The notes beneath the pieces are model-generated. The model did no database searches. It was given only the letters and a program-made list of their open reading frames with translations, and was not told the origin of the DNA. Position numbers and translations under genes: made by a program. Below are positions 7,078 through 12,793 of a DNA stretch of 13,942 nucleotides, piece after piece. Origin of the DNA: Candidatus Njordarchaeum guaymasense (GTDB taxonomy: Archaea; Asgardarchaeota; Njordarchaeia; Njordarchaeales; Njordarchaeaceae); NCBI GenBank assembly GCA_030587605.1, contig JAUQYT010000262.1, forward strand, positions 1 to 13,942, given 5' to 3'. How positions within the stretch are numbered: position 1 is the stretch's first letter; each line of letters opens with the position of its first letter.

Positions 7078-7647
7078 TCAGGACTTCCATCTTTCGAAGA
7101 GTTTATGCTCTACTCCGAGGACGTCAAGTACCTTTCCTATTGTGTAGTTGATTATCTCGTCAATCGTTTTTGGTTCATAGTAAAAAGCGGGCACTGGTGG
7201 AAGTATAACGGCGCCCGCCTCACAAAGCGACAACATATTTTTCAAATGGATTCTACTAAGTGGCGTTTCCCTAGGCACGACTATCAGTTTCCTTCGCTCC
7301 TTCAACGTGACATCCGCCGCTCTTGCAATCAAGTTATCCGAGTACCCGTTGGCGATCGCTGCCAAGGTCTTAGTTGAACATGGTATTATGACCATCCCGT
7401 CCGTCAGGAAGGAGCCACTGGCAATCGGAGCTGCCATGTCTTCCGGTTCAAAGTACCAGCTAGCCTTCTTGGATAGCGCCTCAGGCTTAACCGGTGTCTC
7501 AAGGGTCAGTATCTTCTTAGCGACATCGCTTATCACCAGAAATGTCTCTATATCCTCATAATTCTCATGCAGATATTCCACCATCCTAACCCCATAGATT
7601 ACACCTGTGGTTCCCGTTATCGCAATTATTAGTTTCTTAACACTCAT
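7078..7647 (-). CDS. ubiX: UbiX-family flavin prenyltransferase
   Basis: The 189-residue length is normal. Motifs in order are AITGTTGVIYG (9-19, FMN phosphate loop), IIPCSTKTLAAIANGYSDNLIARAADV, VVPRETPLSRIHLKNM, and AGAVILPPVPAFYYEPK. UbiX joins dimethylallyl phosphate or pyrophosphate to FMN, making the prenylated FMN that UbiD-type decarboxylases require. In archaea one known client is anhydromevalonate phosphate decarboxylase of the modified mevalonate pathway, so a housekeeping role in lipid synthesis is plausible. No UbiD gene is present in this window. The usual G-A-S-G loop reads G-T-T-G here, a conservative Ser-to-Thr change at a residue implicated in catalysis. GGAGGA seven bases before the ATG is a strong ribosome site. 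It follows leuD by 48 bases on the same strand. Confidence 0.92.
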   Translation of the reverse strand: MSVKKLIIAITGTTGVIYGVRMVEYLHENYEDIETFLVISDVAKKILTLETPVKPEALSKKASWYFEPEDMAAPIASGSFLTDGMVIIPCSTKTLAAIANGYSDNLIARAADVTLKERRKLIVVPRETPLSRIHLKNMLSLCEAGAVILPPVPAFYYEPKTIDEIINYTIGKVLDVLGVEHKLFERWKS

Positions 7648-7695
7648 TTTCGAGTCCTCCTGGATGCCATCAACATAGAATCACGTTTAGGCCTC

Positions 7696-8217
7696 TTATT
7701 CTGAGTCCCATTTGAAGCCTTTGTGCTTCTTGAAATGAGCTACGAGTCCTCCGTCCTCGAATATTCTCCTGAGGAAAGGAGGGATTGGCTTGATCGACCA
7801 TGACTCGCCCGTTCTAGGATTTTTTATGGTTCCAGCGGATGGGTCGATGAGTATTGTGTCTCCTTCAAGAGTTCCATCATGGGCTTGCTCGCTTTCAAAG
7901 ATTGGGAAAGCTATGTTGATTGAGTTCCTAAAGAATATTCTTGCAAATGACTTGGCCACTACGCACGCAACACCAAACTCCTTGAGAACGTGCGGAGCCT
8001 GCTCCCTGCTTGAGCCACAACCAAAGTTTCTCCCGGCAACAATTAGGTCCCCAGCCTTAGCCTTCTTCGTGAAGTTTGGGTCAGCGCCTTCCATGGCGTG
8101 CTTAGACAGCGCAGCCATGTCGAAGGTGCTGAGAGGGTATTTTGCGGGGATTATGTCGTCTGTGTTAATGTCGTTCCCAAACTTCCATACTCTTCCTTTG
8201 ATGGTGGTTAATGGCAT
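7696..8217 (-). CDS. leuD: LeuD/HacB-type aconitase-family dehydratase small subunit
   Basis: The 173-residue swivel-domain protein has FGNDINTDDIIPAKY (13-27) and NFGCGSSREQAP (64-75), the phosphate/carboxylate-binding loop of the LeuD family, then VVAKSFARIFFRNSINIAFP. Together with the large subunit it forms a [4Fe-4S] hydro-lyase that moves a hydroxyl group on a 2-hydroxy acid. Candidates are 3-isopropylmalate (leucine), citramalate (isoleucine), homocitrate-type acids (coenzyme B) or 2,3-dimethylmalate. The specificity loop after Y27 reads YPLSTFD, one residue longer than the YLxTxD form I recall for archaeal LeuD, so substrate should not be assigned from the loop rule. The ATG starts two bases after the stop of the large subunit, implying translational coupling. 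No leuA or leuB lies nearby. Confidence 0.88.
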   Translation of the reverse strand: MPLTTIKGRVWKFGNDINTDDIIPAKYPLSTFDMAALSKHAMEGADPNFTKKAKAGDLIVAGRNFGCGSSREQAPHVLKEFGVACVVAKSFARIFFRNSINIAFPIFESEQAHDGTLEGDTILIDPSAGTIKNPRTGESWSIKPIPPFLRRIFEDGGLVAHFKKHKGFKWDSE

Positions 8218-8219
8218 CT

Positions 8220-9476
8220 TTACTTCATCTCCCTCGGATCAGTTATTTTCCCTGTTATAGCTGACGCTGCTGCGGTCGCTGGGGAACATAGGTATATTTC
8301 TGCGTCGGCGCACCCCATGCGTCCTTTAAAGTTCCTATTTGCCGTTGAGAGGCAAATCTCTCCTGGCGCAAGGACGCCCATGTGAGTCCCTATGCAGGGT
8401 CCGCACCCAGGGTTACAGACGGTGCACCCTGCTTCAGCGAACAACTTCAGTAAGCCCTTTTCGGCTGCTTGAATGTAAATTTCTCTTGAGGCTGGGATTA
8501 CGAGCGCCCTAATGCCCTTCTTCACCTTCTTTCCTCGGAGAATTCTTGCAGCTACCTCTAAGTCTTCCAGTGATCCATTTGTGCAGGATCCCAGGAAGAC
8601 CTGATTGATTTCGACGTTCCCAACTTCGGAGATCGGCTTAACGTTGTCAACTTTGTGAGGACAGGCAATTTGGGGTTCGAGGTTGGCTAGCTCAAATTCT
8701 CTTGTATCTTGATACTCTACGTCGGGATCGCTGCTAACCAGTTTGGAGTCGCCGTTCCTAGAATGATACTTCAGGAAATCCAAAGTGGTTTTGTCTGGGG
8801 CGACCAGTCCTGCCTTTGCTCCCATCTCGACGGCCATGTTGCAGAGGGTTGCCCTGCCATCAACGCTCATGCTCGAAGTATACTGACCGGCGAACTCGAT
8901 TGCCTTGTAAGTTGCACCGTCTGCACCTATTTGCCCTACTACATGGAGAATAGCATCCTTGGGGACCACCATTTTGTGAGGGGTTCCTGTCAAGTTGAAT
9001 TTGACGGTTTCCGGCACCTTGAACCATAGCTTTCCAGAGACCATGGCGGCAGCTGCCTCAGTTGAACCAATCCCCGTTGAAAAGGCGCCCACAGCTCCAT
9101 ACGCGCATGTGTGGGAGTCGGCACCGACGATAAGCATACCGGGTGAAGCATGTCTCTCCAACATTACTCTATGGCAAATCCCGCTGCCGACATCATAGAA
9201 GTCTGTCAGGTCCTGCTCTGCCGCAAACTTCCTGATGAAGCTGTGGACTGCCGAGATCTTCTCATTCTGACTGGGAGCAAAGTGATCGATGATAAGAACA
9301 ACTCTTTTAGAGTTCCAAACCTTCTTGCTGCCCATCTCGTAAAAGAACTTGATCGCTAGTGGGGCTGTTCCATCGTTAGCCATCAGGTAGTCTACGTCGG
9401 CCACCACGATATCCCCAGGAGAGACACTTCTACCTGAAGCTTTTTCAAGTATCTTCTCGGAGATGGTTTTTCCCAC
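8220..9476 (-). CDS. leuC: LeuC/HacA-type aconitase-family dehydratase large subunit
   Basis: The protein carries GADSHTCAYGAVGAFSTGIG, FLGSCTNG and VCNPGCGPCIG; the cluster cysteines are in SCTNG and the two of GCGPC (298, 358 and 361 from this start). It is the catalytic half of a LeuCD-type hydro-lyase; the homology does not separate isopropylmalate, homocitrate and related substrates. I chose the GTG at 9476 over the upstream in-frame GTG at 9485. The shorter form begins VGKTISEKILEKASG, matching the usual LeuC N-terminus M-G-x-T-I-x-E-K-I, and GGTG lies six bases before it, whereas 9485 has no ribosome site. It heads a four-gene minus-strand run with leuD (2-base gap), ubiX and the E1-type gene. 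The divergent region to the LLM gene carries a TATA-like box and a dyad. Confidence 0.9.
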   Translation of the reverse strand: MGKTISEKILEKASGRSVSPGDIVVADVDYLMANDGTAPLAIKFFYEMGSKKVWNSKRVVLIIDHFAPSQNEKISAVHSFIRKFAAEQDLTDFYDVGSGICHRVMLERHASPGMLIVGADSHTCAYGAVGAFSTGIGSTEAAAAMVSGKLWFKVPETVKFNLTGTPHKMVVPKDAILHVVGQIGADGATYKAIEFAGQYTSSMSVDGRATLCNMAVEMGAKAGLVAPDKTTLDFLKYHSRNGDSKLVSSDPDVEYQDTREFELANLEPQIACPHKVDNVKPISEVGNVEINQVFLGSCTNGSLEDLEVAARILRGKKVKKGIRALVIPASREIYIQAAEKGLLKLFAEAGCTVCNPGCGPCIGTHMGVLAPGEICLSTANRNFKGRMGCADAEIYLCSPATAAASAITGKITDPREMK

Positions 9477-9552
9477 GTTGCCCACCGTTTATTTGCCGCT
9501 GTACAACTGAAGTGATCCTACCTAATTACGCTATGCGTGAAAGCATCAATTT

Positions 9553-9570
9553 GACAAGGCATGCCAAGTC
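9553..9570. promoter_or_regulatory. Imperfect dyad, possible operator of the leuC run
   Basis: GACAAGGCATGCCAAGTC is symmetric at 14 of 18 positions: a perfect GGCATGCC core, mismatched AA pairs, then GAC/GTC arms. It abuts the TATA-like box on the leuC-proximal side, where a bound repressor would block initiation. No transcription-factor gene lies in the window to pair it with. Pattern-based only. Confidence 0.35.
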
Positions 9571-9580
9571 TAATAAACTT
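9571..9580 (-). promoter_or_regulatory. TATA-like box for the leuC-leuD-ubiX-thiF run
   Basis: On the minus strand the site reads AAGTTTATTA. Initiation about 25 bases on, near 9548, would give a leader of about 70 bases before the GTG at 9476. The match is only fair; nothing better was seen in the divergent space. The rest of 9486-9759 shows no RNA gene or open frame I can support. Confidence 0.3.
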
Positions 9581-9746
9581 ACGTTATTGCTCCTCCATGT
9601 TTTCGATATTCTAAACAGATTGCGCTTAGGTAAACATCAATTTTTCCCTGAAGGCATTTCCTACACGATGAGCGATGGGGGAAACCGGTAGCGTCTGGGA
9701 AAACGATCTACCTATAGGAGAGACCCAATCGTCTAGTGAAAGATGT

Positions 9747-9755
9747 GGTGAGGAG
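9747..9755 (+). promoter_or_regulatory. Ribosome binding site deciding the ATG start of the LLM gene
   Basis: GGTGAGGAG ends four bases before ATG at 9760. The in-frame GTG at 9736 has its nearest purine site (GGAGAG) about 14 bases away, so the ATG is preferred. Confidence 0.6.
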
Positions 9756-9759
9756 AAAC

Positions 9760-10917
9760 ATGGTTGACATACATGAAGTCAAGGTTGGAAGTCTGGCTCC
9801 ATTCCTGTTTCCTTTCGACCAAAATGTAAGGTCGGCCAAAAGGATGGAGGAGGCAGGTTTTGATTCGCTCTGGTACATTGATCATTTGATGGGCGTGGTT
9901 TCTGAGACGATTTGGACTCCCGACATAACACCCTTGGCGTTGTTCATGAAATGTCCTCACACGTACCCAGATCCATTCACTTTGATGGCCGCCCATGCGA
10001 CTCAGACGAGCAAGGTGAGCTTGGGAGTCAGCGTCACTGATACAATAAGGAGACATCCGGCTGTTCTGGCTCAAACAGCGCTTACACTAGACCACATCAG
10101 CAAGGGTCGGGCAATCATCGGTGTTGGTGCAGGGGAGATCGAGAACATCGAACCATATGGATTGGACTACAGTAATATTGTCTCAAGGCTAGAGGAAAAT
10201 GTGAGAATAGTACGTCTGCTTTGGTCTGATCAACAGAAGAAGAAAGATTTCCACGGAAAGTTCACGTTGTTGAAAGATGCTGTCTTGACTCTTGAGCCTT
10301 ACAAGAAAGGTAAGTATCCGCCAATTTGGTTTGGAGCCATGGGTCCAAGAATGCTTAGACTGACTGGTGAACTCGCAGATGGATGGATACCTGGAATGCT
10401 GAATCTACCCGACCTTGAAGAGACATATAGGAGGAAGTTGAACACTATCCGAGAATCATCAAAAAAGACTGGTCGAGACTCAGATTCCCTAACTCCATCG
10501 CTCTATGCCATAACCCTTATCGCCAAAACACATGAAGAGTGCCATAAGCTATTCAAAACACCTTTTGCCAAGGCTTGGGCGCTGGCAACTTCGCAGGAAG
10601 GAGCATTTGATGTCGCCAAGGCTCAGCACCCATTCTCAACGCCAACCAAGAAATTTAACGTTCTTACTCAATATGTCCCGACAAGATACACGCGGTCGCA
10701 GATGCTTGAGGCTATGAGCAAGGTTCCTGATGAAGTCTTAGAATATTGTCCGATACATGGCACCAGGGATGAGGTCATTGGTAAGATAGAGAAGCTTGCG
10801 AAAGCAGGTTTACAACACATTATAATAGTAAACATGAGGGCCCTAGCAGATCCAGCAAACCTACAGGAATCAGCTGAATTGGTGGGAAGCGTTCTCAGAT
10901 ACATCAAAGGGCGTTAA
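9760..10917 (+). CDS. F420-type LLM-class (luciferase-like) flavin/F420-dependent oxidoreductase
   Basis: The 385-residue protein has the bacterial-luciferase TIM-barrel pattern: KVGSLAPFLFPF at strand 1, AKRMEEAGFDSLWYIDHL, SKVSLGVSVTDTIRRHPAVLAQTALTLDHISKGRAIIGVGAGE, PPIWFGAMGPRMLRLTGELADGWIPG, and the late GTRDEVIGKIEKLAKAGLQHIIIVN. The TDTIRRHP-AVLAQ-A-TLD-IS-GR-GVGAGE pattern is typical of F420-dependent members such as methylene-tetrahydromethanopterin reductase (Mer) and secondary alcohol or ketone reductases. The protein is longer than Mer (about 320-330 residues) and I see no Mer-specific feature, so only the class is assigned. It is transcribed alone, divergent from leuC and convergent with the DUF1786 gene 50 bases away. 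An upstream GTG at 9736 would add eight residues. Confidence 0.85.
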   Translation: MVDIHEVKVGSLAPFLFPFDQNVRSAKRMEEAGFDSLWYIDHLMGVVSETIWTPDITPLALFMKCPHTYPDPFTLMAAHATQTSKVSLGVSVTDTIRRHPAVLAQTALTLDHISKGRAIIGVGAGEIENIEPYGLDYSNIVSRLEENVRIVRLLWSDQQKKKDFHGKFTLLKDAVLTLEPYKKGKYPPIWFGAMGPRMLRLTGELADGWIPGMLNLPDLEETYRRKLNTIRESSKKTGRDSDSLTPSLYAITLIAKTHEECHKLFKTPFAKAWALATSQEGAFDVAKAQHPFSTPTKKFNVLTQYVPTRYTRSQMLEAMSKVPDEVLEYCPIHGTRDEVIGKIEKLAKAGLQHIIIVNMRALADPANLQESAELVGSVLRYIKGR

Positions 10918-10967
10918 AACGAAACCTGACGAGAAGGATGAAGAAAAGGGGATAGTCGAGTCGTCAA

Positions 10968-12074
10968 TTAAAGCTTTCTAAGCACCGCTCTGATGAGACC
11001 CATTGTTCCAGTCATCATAACGTCCCCCGCTGGCGCGGCGAAGTGAATTGGTATCTTCAGGTCTTTTGCGATGGACATGTTTGGACCAGTAACTGCAAAT
11101 ATTCCCACTTTCTTAACGGAGAGCTTCTCTTCTTTGCTCTGATCTGCTGTCAGGTAGAACGCGCCGTGTCCTCCATCTTTGAAGATGTCTTCACCTTTGA
11201 TTTTGCCGTCAGCGAAGGCAACTAACATGCTCTCTAGTTTCTTTGGCTTGTTTCGGAGCATCTCGGTGTGGTGCTCCATGAGCCCGAGTACCCTCTCATC
11301 TTCCACCACGGCGGCTACTGTGTGTCCATTGCCTACGTTTACTGCAAGAACTCGGTTGCTCTTTGTTACAACAGGGTCCTCCAAGCAACCTAGCACAGCG
11401 CTAAGCGATGTATCCATGATAATAACGCTTGAGTTAGGTAGCTGCATCTTGCATGACTCGACTGCTGAACGCATTCTCAAGAAACATTCAGGTACCTCAT
11501 TCTCCTCGAAGGCCAACGTTTCCATCCGAGGACTTTTGGTCAATAGTTCCTCCATTTTCTTCATCCTGAATTTCCTGTTGCTTTCACCTGGAGGATTGAC
11601 ACCGTGATCCTGCACCGCTACAGCGACGACATCGATGTCATCTGTCTTTGCGCCCAGTTCCTTGAGGAACTTCGTGATCTTCCATATATTGATCTCCTCA
11701 AAACCAATTGATACCCCTTTCAGTTTGGACAATTCAGATTCTTCTTTCACTACTTCTATACCCATTGAGCGAACTTCATCCAAGTTGTTTCGAATGGTTA
11801 GCGCAACTTTCTCTGTCATAACAACTTTGAGACTCTTTTCTATGTGTTTCTTTATCGCGCTCGTCACAGCGCCGCCGCCTATGATATCGCCCTTGATGAG
11901 TATGTTCTGCTTTCTACTTGTCAGTTCCTCGATCTTGTTGGCGTAGATCAAGGTGGGTGAGGGTAGAACCATCTTGATACAATTCTCGATTGTTCTTGAA
12001 TCGTCGTAAAGAAGAACGTCCTCTGTCCCTGCGCCGATGTCTATCGACAGAATCTTCAGAGCCGAGACCTCCAA
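10968..12074 (-). CDS. DUF1786 protein, ASKHA-like ATPase fold, function unknown
   Basis: I recognise the DUF1786 family, often annotated loosely as related to pyruvate formate-lyase activation; I see no radical-SAM CxxxCxxC motif that would support that label. The N-terminus KILSIDIGAGTEDVLLYDD resembles the phosphate-1 loop of sugar kinase/Hsp70 ATPases. A second glycine loop, NVGNGHTVAAVVED (about 247-260), matches phosphate 2, and the end has HFAAPAGDVMMTGTMGLIRA. Acidic DHGVNPPGESNR lies mid-protein. The role is unknown; nucleotide binding is inference. The listed start is the TTG at 12074, the longest frame with a conventional start, but the better candidate is CTG at 12059, which restores the family-like start M-K-I-L-S-I-D and has GGAGGT seven bases upstream. 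It follows the nitroreductase gene by 28 bases, suggesting co-transcription. Confidence 0.85.
   Translation of the reverse strand: MEVSALKILSIDIGAGTEDVLLYDDSRTIENCIKMVLPSPTLIYANKIEELTSRKQNILIKGDIIGGGAVTSAIKKHIEKSLKVVMTEKVALTIRNNLDEVRSMGIEVVKEESELSKLKGVSIGFEEINIWKITKFLKELGAKTDDIDVVAVAVQDHGVNPPGESNRKFRMKKMEELLTKSPRMETLAFEENEVPECFLRMRSAVESCKMQLPNSSVIIMDTSLSAVLGCLEDPVVTKSNRVLAVNVGNGHTVAAVVEDERVLGLMEHHTEMLRNKPKKLESMLVAFADGKIKGEDIFKDGGHGAFYLTADQSKEEKLSVKKVGIFAVTGPNMSIAKDLKIPIHFAAPAGDVMMTGTMGLIRAVLRKL
12067..12072 (-). promoter_or_regulatory. Strong ribosome site pointing to a CTG start of the DUF1786 gene
   Basis: GGAGGT is followed after seven bases by CTG-AAG-ATT-CTG (start at 12059). It overlaps the TTG at 12074 and so cannot serve that codon. 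No ATG, GTG or TTG occurs in frame at a useful distance downstream. Confidence 0.55.
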
Positions 12075-12102
12075 AACGGAGCCGCTCTAGCTAGCGAGGA
12101 GC

Positions 12103-12630
12103 CTAGAGCTTCCCTTGGTGCACGAGATGTGAGAGCTTTCTCCGTGGTGTCGCTCTAGGTGACTCTCCTGCGTATCCGATTGGCAGAATGGCTTCGGGTA
12201 TGAGACCATTACTCATGTCTGCTCCAATTACTTTTGCAGTAGCCTTATCGTCGAATGCTCCAACCCAGCACGTAGATAGTCCCAAGGCTGTTGCAGCCAA
12301 TTGCATGTAGGACGTTGCTATGGTTGCGTCTTGAACAGCATACAACTCGGCACCTCGTTTACCGTATCTCATCGCTGATCTCTTGTGGTTAGCCACGACG
12401 ACTAGAACAACGGGAGCTTGGGCTATGAAGTCCTGGCCTAATGCGGCTTTGCTTAACGCTTCCTTTTGCTCACGATTTCTAACTACGACGATATCATACG
12501 CCTGTAGGTCGCCTGCTGAAGGAGCGGCATTTCCAGCCTCAAGAATCTTCCGAAGCTTATCATCATCAACTTCCTTGTCCTGGTAGGATCTCACGGACCT
12601 TCGGTTCTTGATGACCTCGAATAATTCCAT
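12103..12630 (-). CDS. Nitroreductase-family FMN-dependent oxidoreductase
   Basis: From the ATG at 12630 the protein is 175 residues and begins MELFEVIKNRRSVRSYQDKEV, the standard nitroreductase N-terminus with the FMN-binding R-R-S-V-R-x-Y. Other motifs are AGNAAPSAGDLQAYDIVVV, VQDATIATSYMQLAATALGLSTCWVGAFD, and ILPIGYAGESP. These small proteins bind FMN as homodimers and reduce quinones, nitro compounds or flavins with NAD(P)H; the physiological substrate is unknown. An in-frame TTG at 12678 would add 16 residues, MGLDCFIPSRNRGAGK, which do not look like the family, and a TATA-like box overlaps that codon, so the shorter form is preferred. It is the first gene of a two-gene minus-strand run with the DUF1786 gene. 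Confidence 0.9.
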   Translation of the reverse strand: MELFEVIKNRRSVRSYQDKEVDDDKLRKILEAGNAAPSAGDLQAYDIVVVRNREQKEALSKAALGQDFIAQAPVVLVVVANHKRSAMRYGKRGAELYAVQDATIATSYMQLAATALGLSTCWVGAFDDKATAKVIGADMSNGLIPEAILPIGYAGESPRATPRRKLSHLVHQGKL

Positions 12631-12677
12631 CTTCCCTGCGCCCCTATTTCTAGATGGAATAAAACAGTCAAGTCCCA

Positions 12678-12688
12678 ATAAAAAGATA
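12678..12688 (-). promoter_or_regulatory. TATA-like box for the nitroreductase-DUF1786 pair
   Basis: On the minus strand the site reads TATCTTTTTAT, preceded by GGAA. Initiation about 25 bases downstream, near 12655, gives a short leader to the ATG at 12630 and would exclude the TTG at 12678. The rest of the gap to the PPDK stop (12689-12793) holds nothing I can name. Confidence 0.4.
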
Positions 12689-12793
12689 TTCCTTCTGTGA
12701 GTGATGAAAACAAGAATGGGGCGAAGGAGTCTTCATCCTAGGAACTCTCTCGCCTGATGAAACTGCTTGAAGAAACAGTGTTAGAGTTGTTGG

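Noticed and set aside
7078..9476. Assignment of the leuCD-ubiX genes to the archaeal modified mevalonate pathway
   Set aside because: That pathway uses an aconitase-X-type dehydratase; these subunits have classical LeuC/LeuD motifs, and no UbiD decarboxylase is present in the window.
9486..9759. Possible tRNA or small RNA in the divergent space before the LLM gene
   Set aside because: No cloverleaf arms, T-loop GTTCGA-type sequence, or C/D box pairs could be found by eye.
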